Shown in pieces: positions 6,149 through 12,959 of a DNA stretch of 13,523 nucleotides. The translations under genes and the position numbers were made by a program. The notes under the pieces are model-generated. The model was not told the origin of the DNA. It did no database searches and saw only the letters and a list, made by a program, of their open reading frames with translations. Each line of letters begins with the position of its first letter. Position 1 is the stretch's first letter. Source of the stretch: Gammaproteobacteria bacterium (GTDB lineage: Bacteria; Pseudomonadota; Gammaproteobacteria; Enterobacterales; Alteromonadaceae); assembly GCA_023380515.1 (NCBI GenBank), contig JAMCRH010000009.1, positions 1 through 13,523 on the forward strand, given 5' to 3'.

Positions 6149-6516
6149 TGAAAACCAAAATAATAACAATAACAGCAGCAATACTGCTGCTTTCAGGTTG
6201 CGCGACAAACAAAAACTTATATGAGTGGGGAAACTACGAAGAAACGTTATTCGTTTATTTCCATGAGCCAGAAGTCAAAGACCAAATGCTCACCAACTAT
6301 TTAACGTTTATCGAAAAGGCTCAAGCAGGCTCTGCCAAGAAAGTGGCCCCAGGCTTATTTGCTGAAGCAGGCACCTTTATGCTTGAAAAGAACGACGTTG
6401 AATCGGCGCTGCGCTTTTATCAGTTAGAACATAAAACTTGGCCAGAAAGTCGGTCAATGATGGAAATTATGATTTCAAACTTAGAAGCTCGTAGAGCACA
6501 GGCGGCCGCACAATGA
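6148..6516 (+). CDS. DUF4810-family lipoprotein
   Basis: The 122-residue protein carries a lipoprotein signal (LLLSGC, Cys18). The mature sequence is helical and opens with NLYEWGNYEETLFVYFHEP, which I recognise as the DUF4810 signature. Later helices (GLFAEAGTFMLEKNDVESALRFYQLE and KTWPESRSMMEIMISNL) resemble a TPR-like pair. DUF4810 proteins are typically encoded beside a CsgG-like protein and a DUF799 protein, as in Neisseria meningitidis around GNA1162; no precise biochemical role is established. It overlaps the previous gene by 1 nt and the next by 4 nt (ATGA), so expression of the set is strongly coupled. It is probably a periplasmic-side partner in an outer-membrane complex. Confidence 0.82.
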   Translation: MKTKIITITAAILLLSGCATNKNLYEWGNYEETLFVYFHEPEVKDQMLTNYLTFIEKAQAGSAKKVAPGLFAEAGTFMLEKNDVESALRFYQLEHKTWPESRSMMEIMISNLEARRAQAAAQ

Positions 6517-7190
6517 AAAAAATAATCAGCACTTTGGTTGTCGCCGTGGTTTTTCTTGCTGGCTGTTCCGCAACCACCGACAACAGCTATTTAGAACCGT
6601 TACACACAGCTAAATTACAGTCGATTCTTATCGTTCCTGTCAATAACGCCACCATTGATGTGCAAGCACCAACTTCGGTACTGGCAACATTGCCGTTTAG
6701 TTTGGCGGAAAAGGGTTATTACACCTTCCCTGTACACACGGTAAAAACCATTCTTGAAAGCGAAGGTTATTACGAGCCTGCGGAAGTTCACGCTGCGCCA
6801 GCAGAAAACTTAGCTGCACTGTTCGGTGCCGACAGTATTTTGTATGTCACCATTCATGAGTGGGAAGCCAAATACGTCATTTTATCGACGACCACGCAAG
6901 TGGATTTCGAATACCGTTTAGTTGACAAGCATGGTCAGCAACTTTGGCATGCGCGTAAACAATTGGCATATTCACCGCAACAACAAAACAGCACGGGTAA
7001 TCCATTTGCTGACTTAATTGCGATGGCCATTACCGCGGCGATTGAACGTGCGGCACCAAATTACTTACCGCTGACGCGGACTGCCAATGCCGAAGTATTT
7101 TATGGTTTAGGCACTGCCTTACCGCCCGGGCCGTATAGTCCTGCTTATCAGGAATATTACCGCCAGTTAGAACTTCAGAAAGCAAACTAA
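6513..7190 (+). CDS. DUF799 (GNA1162-like) lipoprotein
   Basis: This 225-residue protein has a lipoprotein signal (FLAGC, Cys18). The mature part matches the DUF799/GNA1162 family: SILIVPVNNATIDVQAPTSV, the TLPFSLAEKGYYTFPVHTV segment, FGADSILYVTIHEW, and DFEYRLVDKHGQQLWHARK. The fold resembles TolB-N/CsgG-type alpha-beta domains. GNA1162 of Neisseria is a surface-accessible lipoprotein whose structure suggested a role in a transport system with its CsgG-like neighbour. This is the last gene of the four-gene operon, followed 7 bp later by a strong UUCG hairpin. The gene looks complete. Its C-terminal tail is Pro/Tyr-rich. Confidence 0.85.
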   Translation: MKKIISTLVVAVVFLAGCSATTDNSYLEPLHTAKLQSILIVPVNNATIDVQAPTSVLATLPFSLAEKGYYTFPVHTVKTILESEGYYEPAEVHAAPAENLAALFGADSILYVTIHEWEAKYVILSTTTQVDFEYRLVDKHGQQLWHARKQLAYSPQQQNSTGNPFADLIAMAITAAIERAAPNYLPLTRTANAEVFYGLGTALPPGPYSPAYQEYYRQLELQKAN

Positions 7191-7196
7191 CCTGAA

Positions 7197-7222
7197 ACAA
7201 AGCACCCTTCGGGGTGCTTTGT
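7197..7222 (+). terminator. UUCG hairpin ending the four-lipoprotein operon
   Basis: A perfect 11-bp stem, ACAAAGCACCC (7197-7207) with GGGTGCTTTGT (7212-7222), closes on a TTCG tetraloop. It lies 7 bp after the last stop codon. There is no long T-run after the stem; the U-rich part is within its 3' arm. The A-rich left arm could also serve the opposite strand. Some read-through into the next lipoprotein gene is possible. Confidence 0.85.
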
Positions 7223-7237
7223 CATATGGAGCAACAC

Positions 7238-9202
7238 ATGATTCATTGGAAGAGTTTATTAACATTAGGATTCACTGCCGTTCTTGTCGGCTGTGGCGGC
7301 GGTGGTGGCGATGACACGCCTCCCGTTCAGCAACGCCACCTCATTCAAGGCTTTGCCTCGGGCCCCGGAACCGTTACCCCAAACGCCATTTCAGCGTTGC
7401 AGGGTAGCACGTATGTATTTACATTTGAGGCCCATCCCAACTTCATTCTACACGACGCACAAGGTTGCAACGGTCGCCTTGAAGGCAATAAATACACGGT
7501 TGGCCCGGTCACTGGCCCGTGCGACCTGACGGCCTTTTTTGGCCGCCCGCCACTCGAGCTTGCGTTTAACACCGATGATGTTGAAAGCATATTTAAAATG
7601 GCTTTTACGCGCGACGAATTCACTGACGTCACCACATTTGGCTCCAATTCTAATATGATTGGCGTGACCAGTACCGGTGAGTATCGCTTTATTGCTGAGT
7701 CCAATGTCGCCGTAACCGCAAGTGATATTGCAACCAGTCCGGACGGTCGTTACCTGTTTCTTGCGCTCGGTGGTAGTGATTCTGATAATTACATCGTGCA
7801 CCAGAAAAGCTGTGGCTTAGTCAAAGTTGATCGCACCACAGACGACTACGAATGTCTGGCACCCGACCTCATATTCGCCGGTTTAGACTCCAATCAACCC
7901 GCGTCAATGGCGCCGGTTTTGCAACTCGATCCGCGCATGGACGAGCAAGGTAACTGGCTTGGCAAGCTCTATTTCCATGCATCCACCTATACGGTCAGCG
8001 GTGACTGTGAGTTTACTGGCTATTGCAGCGTGCAACGTGATAGCGACCGCGTTATTTATCAGCTAGACCTTGATGGCCACGTTGAAGCGATCACCCCCGC
8101 GAACTATCGTGTGCAAGCGATGCAAATCAACGCCCAGGGCGAGCTGTTCATTGATGCACTGATCGCAACCGGCGACAACCAAGGCTATTCGGTCTTCAAA
8201 TACACCGATAATACGCTCGAGCTTATTCAGCCTATTAACAGTGGTAGTGTTCATTTTGACGATGTGAATACGTTATTCACCCTGGATCGAAGCCGCACGC
8301 CACTGCTCGTGCATGCGAGCCAAGACGGCATTGAACGGGCTGACTATGGCGACTTATTGCGTGGTCCATTTGGTCAAATTTACCGTGGCCCACACGGTCA
8401 CTTGTTTAATTTTGACGCCGAGTCGAGTGCGGTGTACTCGATTTTACCGCCACGCTCAGAGCCGGTGTTTGTGGACGACGCATTTGAGCATGCAGGATTA
8501 AGCTATCTGGGTCAGTTTAAAGCTGTGTATGGCGACTGGTTCTTAACCTATATGGCCGAAGTGCGTACCGGCCAGACTTGGGAACAGCAATTTATCATGA
8601 TGATTAACGTCGTCACTGGTGAAACACTTCGTTTACTGCTGCCATTGAACCTCGGACTCGACCAAGAACGTAGCTATGGTTTCAAAGTAATCGGTGATCA
8701 ATTATTCGCTCCTATTTCGCGCTCTTATACGAGTCAGCATTGGGTTCAAGTCGTGAACCTAGCGGAACTGCTTGCTGGCGCGGATGAAGAAGATGTTTCT
8801 AAAGCTGCGTATTTCCGTTGGCGCGGTCAGCTTATCGCCATCGACGATGTGATTGATTTGCGAATTCCGGCGCCAGCACCAAACCACGAACTGACAACAG
8901 CAAATGTCATTTTCGATAAGTCTTTAGGTGCGGTGATTACGGTCGAATTTTCACAAGCCGTCGATCGCGCCAGCGTCGAGTCTCATTTGCAAGTGCGCCA
9001 TGCAAGCACCCATGCAGTAGTGCCTTATCTGCCAGTCTGGCTTGAGAACACCCTACACTTGGTTGTTTCGGTGGATGGCTTCGATGACGAGCAACGCACC
9101 GTCTTACCAGCAGATGAAGATTATTACCTGAGCTTTGGTGCCGGTATCGTCGATGCTCAAGGCCGTGCGCTTGAGGTTGATGGCGAGATTTATCTTAATT
9201 AA
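7238..9202 (+). CDS. Large multidomain lipoprotein (InlB-like repeat, beta-propeller-like core, Ig-like C-terminus)
   Basis: The protein is 654 residues from the ATG at 7238, chosen because GGAG lies 6 nt upstream and the alternative GTG at 7214 falls inside the preceding terminator stem. A lipoprotein signal (VLVGC, Cys19) is followed by a glycine/aspartate linker. Residues of about 33-103 resemble a divergent InlB B-repeat: PGTVTP, a Gly-Cys then Cys pair, and a closing LTAFF. The middle 400 residues are beta-rich with propeller-like strands, such as IATSPDGRYLFLAL. The last 105 residues look like an SbsA/Big-type Ig domain (ITVEFSQAVDRASVESHLQV, then YYLSFGAGIVD). It is probably surface-exposed. 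It stands alone between two terminators just after the CsgG operon. The substrate or partner is unknown. Confidence 0.75.
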   Translation: MIHWKSLLTLGFTAVLVGCGGGGGDDTPPVQQRHLIQGFASGPGTVTPNAISALQGSTYVFTFEAHPNFILHDAQGCNGRLEGNKYTVGPVTGPCDLTAFFGRPPLELAFNTDDVESIFKMAFTRDEFTDVTTFGSNSNMIGVTSTGEYRFIAESNVAVTASDIATSPDGRYLFLALGGSDSDNYIVHQKSCGLVKVDRTTDDYECLAPDLIFAGLDSNQPASMAPVLQLDPRMDEQGNWLGKLYFHASTYTVSGDCEFTGYCSVQRDSDRVIYQLDLDGHVEAITPANYRVQAMQINAQGELFIDALIATGDNQGYSVFKYTDNTLELIQPINSGSVHFDDVNTLFTLDRSRTPLLVHASQDGIERADYGDLLRGPFGQIYRGPHGHLFNFDAESSAVYSILPPRSEPVFVDDAFEHAGLSYLGQFKAVYGDWFLTYMAEVRTGQTWEQQFIMMINVVTGETLRLLLPLNLGLDQERSYGFKVIGDQLFAPISRSYTSQHWVQVVNLAELLAGADEEDVSKAAYFRWRGQLIAIDDVIDLRIPAPAPNHELTTANVIFDKSLGAVITVEFSQAVDRASVESHLQVRHASTHAVVPYLPVWLENTLHLVVSVDGFDDEQRTVLPADEDYYLSFGAGIVDAQGRALEVDGEIYLN

Positions 9203-9240
9203 AGTGTACTTTAGTTAAAGCGGATTTTGAGTGAATGAAC

Positions 9241-9266
9241 GCCCCGGCAATCGCCGGGGCTTTTTT
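9241..9266 (+). terminator. Strong intrinsic terminator
   Basis: A perfect 8-bp GC-rich stem, GCCCCGGC (9241-9248) with GCCGGGGC (9253-9260), has an AATC loop and is followed by six T residues. It lies 38 bp after the stop codon of the large lipoprotein and ends its transcript. Confidence 0.93.
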
Positions 9267-9427
9267 GTTAGCTATTTTCCATCCACCGCAACACCGCGAC
9301 CGTCCAGCTGAGTCTCTTCCCACTGCATTTGCGCCTCACTCACATTGATCTAATTATGGTTTTTCTCCATATCTCATTGCCTTAATCCAGTTTTATAGCA
9401 ATGTCGCAGTTGCAGCAGGACAAACTC

Positions 9428-10246
9428 ATGGCAAACCTATTCTTTCTATTCATCAGCTTGGCGATTTTTACCGTCTCAGCGCAAACAAGCCCCGTTAGTT
9501 TTCAAGCCGTATTAGAGCGCTCAACCGCGGTTGCCGACAAGGTGATTCATTATGGTGACGCTGAATCCCAGTTTATTGAGCTTTACCTACCTGAGTCTAG
9601 GGTACAAAACGACGCACCCTTAGTTGTCTATATCCATGGTGGTTGCTGGCAAAACAGTTTTGGGGTTGACCATGCACGTGGTTTTGCCGATGGCTTGAAT
9701 GCCGCAGGCTTTGCGGTCGCACTTGTTGAGTACCGCCGCTTAGGCGATGAAGGTGGTGGTTGGCCAGGCTCCCTCGACGACATTCTGCAGGCCTTGGACC
9801 TGTTAACCCATACCCAAGAAGCAGGATTTCAACCTAGAAATATCACCTTGGTCGGCCATAGCGCTGGTGGCCATTTAGCGTTGCTCGCCAGCCAACCACA
9901 GCAACGACTACCGATTCGGGGTGTCATTGGCCTAGCTGCCATCACAGATATTGAAGCCTATGCTGCTGGCGCTAGTGGTTGCCAACAAGCGGGGGCAAAT
10001 TTCCTTGCCACCGCGCCGGATCAGGCGCAAGTCATGAATCCGGCCAAACAGTCACGGCATTCATTAGTCTTTTTATTGCGCGGTGATCAAGATACGATTG
10101 TTGGCATTGAACAACAGCAACTCGATGGCGCCGAAGTCGTCGATATTCCTGGCGCTGGCCACTTTGATTTAATTCATCCGGACACCGAGGCGTTCGAGCA
10201 AGTACTCGAGACCATTCGTAACCTTTATCCGGAGCTCACGAGGTAA
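9428..10246 (+). CDS. Exported alpha/beta hydrolase, kynurenine formamidase-like
   Basis: The preferred start at 9428 (AGGA 8 nt upstream) gives 272 residues with a signal peptide (MANLFFLFISLAIFTVSA, then Gln-Thr). The in-frame ATG at 9401 has no ribosome binding site. The oxyanion motif is HGGCW (residues 70-74), the nucleophile elbow GHSAGG has Ser145, the acid is Asp222 in RGDQDTIV, and the base is His245 in GAGHFD. HGG-x-W plus GHSAGGH is typical of arylformamidase-like hydrolases, and the gene ends 2 bp before kynureninase with the kynU ribosome binding site inside its end. N-formylkynurenine hydrolysis is therefore the best guess. The signal peptide is odd for that cytoplasmic substrate. 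A general carboxylesterase is the alternative. Confidence 0.8.
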   Translation: MANLFFLFISLAIFTVSAQTSPVSFQAVLERSTAVADKVIHYGDAESQFIELYLPESRVQNDAPLVVYIHGGCWQNSFGVDHARGFADGLNAAGFAVALVEYRRLGDEGGGWPGSLDDILQALDLLTHTQEAGFQPRNITLVGHSAGGHLALLASQPQQRLPIRGVIGLAAITDIEAYAAGASGCQQAGANFLATAPDQAQVMNPAKQSRHSLVFLLRGDQDTIVGIEQQQLDGAEVVDIPGAGHFDLIHPDTEAFEQVLETIRNLYPELTR

Positions 10247-10248
10247 CC

Positions 10249-11487
10249 ATGACGACCGCAGTGCATCCGCTCGACAAAGAAGACCCGCTTGCTCATAAAC
10301 GCGCAGCGTTTCATATTCCAGCCAATACGATTTATTTCGACGGCAACTCATTGGGCTTAATGGCACCAAGTGTCCACGAACGTGTCAACCAAGCCTTGCG
10401 CCATGAATGGGGTGACGACGTGATTACCAGCTGGAACAAACATGGTTGGATTGATTTACCGCTAACTGTCGGTGACAAAATTGGTCGTCTGATCGGTTCC
10501 CCTGAAGGGCAAACAATCTGTTGTGACTCGACCTCGATTAATCTGTTTAAAGTGCTTTGTGCCGCACTACAGATTAATTCCGAGCGCAGTGAAATTCTCT
10601 CCACTACCGACAATTTTCCAACTGATTTATACATGGTTCAGGGCATTGAGCAGTGGCTTGGTGAACGCTGTAAGCTGCGTTTGGTTAGTGAAGACTCACT
10701 TCTGAATGAAATTAACGAAAATACGGCTGTGGTTCTGGTTACTGAAGTTAATTTTCGCACCGGCCGACGCCTTCCTATGGCTCACATTAGTCAACGCGCG
10801 AAGCAATGTGGCGCGTTGACCGTCGTGGATTTGGCGCATAGTGCAGGTGCTTTACCGGTTGATGTGGTGGCTAACGAAATCGACTTTGCTGTCGGTTGCA
10901 CCTATAAATATTTCAATGCCGGACCCGGCGCACCGGCGTTCTTATATGCCGCCGAGCGCCATCTCAAACAACAGCGCCAGCCTCTGCACCCGCTTTATGG
11001 CTGGCTCGGGCACGCAGCGCCATTTGCATTCGAGATCAACTACGCACCAGCCGACGGTATCCGTCAATTTCTGACGGGTACTCCGCCAGTCTTGTCGTTA
11101 GTGGCCGTTGATGCCGCGCTTGACCTGTTTGCTGACGTGACTATGAGCGACATTCGAACCAAGTCGATTGGCTTAAGCAGTTACTGGTTAGAGTGTATGG
11201 ACAAGCACGGTTTACTCGATGTAATGCCATGCATTTCACCAGTAGTCGCAGACGAGCGTGGTAGTCAATTAGCGTTTCAACATGCAGAGGCCTATGCCAT
11301 TTGCCAAGCACTGATTGCCGAAGGGGTCATTGCCGACTTTCGTGCGCCTGAATATTTACGCATCGGCTTTGCACCGTTGTATAACAGCTACGCAGAAGTT
11401 GAGTCAGCAGTAAGCCGACTCGCAGTGATTATACAAGAGAAGCGCTACTTGAACGCAGAGTTCCAGCAGCGCAGTAAGGTCACTTAG
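10249..11487 (+). CDS. kynU: Kynureninase
   Basis: The 412-residue protein is a PLP-dependent fold-type I enzyme that cleaves L-kynurenine to anthranilate and L-alanine, in the cytoplasm. Diagnostic stretches are FDGNSLGL (30-37), DSTSINLFK (93-101, cofactor phosphate binding), DLAHSAGA with Asp194 and His197, and the Schiff-base motif TYKYFNAGPGAP with Lys220 as the PLP lysine. The length fits bacterial KynU. The start has GAGG 5 nt upstream, overlapping the end of the hydrolase gene, so the two form an operon. Tryptophan 2,3-dioxygenase is not in the window. The 3' end converges on a minus-strand gene with 3 bp between stops and no room for a terminator. Confidence 0.95.
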   Translation: MTTAVHPLDKEDPLAHKRAAFHIPANTIYFDGNSLGLMAPSVHERVNQALRHEWGDDVITSWNKHGWIDLPLTVGDKIGRLIGSPEGQTICCDSTSINLFKVLCAALQINSERSEILSTTDNFPTDLYMVQGIEQWLGERCKLRLVSEDSLLNEINENTAVVLVTEVNFRTGRRLPMAHISQRAKQCGALTVVDLAHSAGALPVDVVANEIDFAVGCTYKYFNAGPGAPAFLYAAERHLKQQRQPLHPLYGWLGHAAPFAFEINYAPADGIRQFLTGTPPVLSLVAVDAALDLFADVTMSDIRTKSIGLSSYWLECMDKHGLLDVMPCISPVVADERGSQLAFQHAEAYAICQALIAEGVIADFRAPEYLRIGFAPLYNSYAEVESAVSRLAVIIQEKRYLNAEFQQRSKVT

Positions 11488-11490
11488 AGT

Positions 11491-12546
11491 TTATTCCAAG
11501 CCTTGGAATTGGAAAGGTTCAGTCGCTACAAAGTAGGCGCTCGATTCGCCAGCATAGATTTGCTCGCTATCGAGCGCTAATTTTTTCACGTCAGCACCGA
11601 CGCTGAAATCGACCTTGGCAAAATCGACCCAAACCGTGTTCGGCGTGAGCACGTTTTCAAAGTAGTAAATTAAGTTGCCTTGGTCAGCGACCACTCGCCA
11701 GCGTGTATTCGACAAGTGCGGCTCGTCTGGCGTCCCGATTCCATAAGGTACCGAGACATTGCGAACGACGCTCAACACGCTTGCCGCTGCTATTTTCGGG
11801 TCATTTGTCTGTGGGATCATATTCAAGTAATACGATGCACGCACAAATCGATCTGCGGCTTTACCTGTGCCGGGTAAAAACGCTTTACCAGGAACTGTCT
11901 CCCAATAACTCTTAATTGCGAGTTGCTCGGCAAATGGCGGGTCATTGGTCATGACTTGATAATCCCGACTATGATGGATTTCTAATTGACCATCGATATA
12001 TTCGAAAATCGCGCTGTCGCCCGAAGCATCTGACAACGACAAATGGACAGTCGTAAACTTGTCTGTTCCTGGGATAAAGTCAGAAACAATTGCAAACGGA
12101 ACATCTGTAAAAAACTCAACCGCTTCGGCAACTGTCGCAAAATTATCGAGCGCATACTGCCCCCATGCCGAGATAGTCAGGCCCGATTGTTCACCTTCAG
12201 GATCGAAAACTGGATATTCAGAAGCGACGAGCCAAAGCATGTTCGCCACTAAGCCCTTTTCATTCATGCCGTCAGGCGTCGAAATATCCCAAGAACTTGC
12301 AGCAACGCTGCCGTATTTCGAGGTCCACTGAATTGAATTGGGCCCGACCATGCCGCGGCGTTCCATGCCACGTGGGAATATCCACAAATTAGCTGGAATA
12401 TCGATGGAAAAATCCATACTGCGACCGGTCAAAACCGTATTGTCCGGACCTAAATAAACCAACCGCGTGCAAGCTTGTGATTCGGAAACATGGGCTGCGG
12501 CCACAGCGAATACTGCCGCAGCAACGACCGTGAGAACTTTTTTCAT
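11491..12546 (-). CDS. Exported choloylglycine hydrolase/penicillin V acylase-family Ntn-hydrolase
   Basis: This 351-residue protein has a signal peptide (residues 1-25, ending SESQA), after which Cys26 becomes the N-terminal nucleophile. Family residues are visible: CTRLVYLG at 26-33, Arg42 and Asp45 in GRSMDFS, Asn201 in MTNDPPF, and an Arg near 282 before VVADQGNLIYYFE. The enzyme cleaves linear amide C-N bonds. Gram-negative periplasmic members are known to act on penicillin V and on N-acyl-homoserine lactones, so quorum-signal degradation is plausible; the substrate cannot be set from sequence. A DUF2892 gene lies 16 bp upstream on the same strand, suggesting an operon. The ribosome binding site is modest (GGGGT, 6 nt before ATG). 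Confidence 0.87.
   Translation of the reverse strand: MKKVLTVVAAAVFAVAAAHVSESQACTRLVYLGPDNTVLTGRSMDFSIDIPANLWIFPRGMERRGMVGPNSIQWTSKYGSVAASSWDISTPDGMNEKGLVANMLWLVASEYPVFDPEGEQSGLTISAWGQYALDNFATVAEAVEFFTDVPFAIVSDFIPGTDKFTTVHLSLSDASGDSAIFEYIDGQLEIHHSRDYQVMTNDPPFAEQLAIKSYWETVPGKAFLPGTGKAADRFVRASYYLNMIPQTNDPKIAAASVLSVVRNVSVPYGIGTPDEPHLSNTRWRVVADQGNLIYYFENVLTPNTVWVDFAKVDFSVGADVKKLALDSEQIYAGESSAYFVATEPFQFQGLE
11493..11509 (+). repeat. 17-bp palindrome at the kynU/hydrolase convergent junction
   Basis: ATTCCAAG (11493-11500) and CTTGGAAT (11502-11509) are perfect inverted arms around one base. The palindrome covers the last codons of the minus-strand hydrolase and begins 6 bp after the kynU stop. 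There is no T-run, so it is not a standard terminator; a role in convergent termination is possible but unproven. Confidence 0.5.
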
Positions 12547-12562
12547 TCAGATACCCCGATAA

Positions 12563-12757
12563 TTACGACTTAATCTTACAGGTGTTAATTCCGAGTACCC
12601 GATATAAACCGCAGAACCGAAATATGCCGGTGGCGATTAAAGCAACACCGAGGATCCACCAGAAGTTGCCGGCATTAATACTCCACACCGCAATTAACAG
12701 ACCCACGATAATTCGAATCATGCGGTCGATTTCACCAACGTTTGTCATTTTTGCCAT
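12563..12757 (-). CDS. DUF2892-family small membrane protein
   Basis: This 64-residue protein has the DUF2892 (YgaP transmembrane-type) pattern: an N-terminal NVGEIDRMIRIIVGLLI, two membrane helices (near 16-30 and 32-50), and a Cys-containing tail, GLYRVLGINTC. Stand-alone members of this family are inner-membrane proteins of unknown role; some are fused to rhodanese domains. The start has AAGGA 7 nt upstream. It is the first gene of a two-gene minus-strand unit with the exported amide hydrolase 16 bp downstream. An inverted repeat upstream (arms 12796-12802 and 12820-12826) may regulate it. Confidence 0.85.
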   Translation of the reverse strand: MAKMTNVGEIDRMIRIIVGLLIAVWSINAGNFWWILGVALIATGIFRFCGLYRVLGINTCKIKS

Positions 12758-12795
12758 GCTGTTTTCCTTTTTAGCTGAATGTGCCTGCTTAAGCG

Positions 12796-12826
12796 TAGAC
12801 TAAGTTCTGAAATACCGCCTAGTCTA
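12796..12826. promoter_or_regulatory. Inverted repeat in the divergent intergenic region
   Basis: TAGACTA (12796-12802) and TAGTCTA (12820-12826) form a perfect 7-bp inverted repeat with a 17-nt spacer. It lies about 40 bp upstream of the DUF2892 gene, between two divergently transcribed genes, in a position suited to a regulator binding site. No clear promoter was matched to it, and its function is inferred. Confidence 0.35.
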
Positions 12827-12889
12827 TTTTTTGACTAAAGTTTAAACAGATAAATTGCAGGTTGAGGAAAACAGTGGCTTAATGGTGCA

Positions 12890-12906
12890 TGACCAAATTA
12901 AGGTCA
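12890..12906 (+). promoter_or_regulatory. Short inverted repeat upstream of the PAS-GGDEF gene
   Basis: TGACC (12890-12894) and GGTCA (12902-12906) flank a 7-nt AT-rich spacer, about 54 bp before the start of the diguanylate cyclase gene. A weak TTGCAG (12855-12860) lies upstream. It may be an operator, but arms this short can arise by chance. Confidence 0.25.
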
Positions 12907-12959
12907 CACATGAGTCATTCTTCAACCGCACATAACAATAAGAAAACGCGAGTTAACCC

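Noticed and set aside
7214..7237. GTG start extending the large lipoprotein by 8 residues
   Set aside because: It lies within the terminator stem and lacks a ribosome binding site; the ATG at 7238 has GGAG 6 nt upstream and gives a proper lipoprotein signal.
7345..7801. Minus-strand frames of 119 and 117 residues inside the large lipoprotein gene
   Set aside because: They are antisense to a well-supported coding region, with no ribosome binding sites or recognisable domains.
9271..9341. Short minus-strand frames ending at 9271-9273, one reading QWEETQLDGRGVAVDGK before its stop
   Set aside because: Only about 23 codons, with no ribosome binding site at a suitable distance and an equally plausible overlapping frame; too short to call a gene or remnant.
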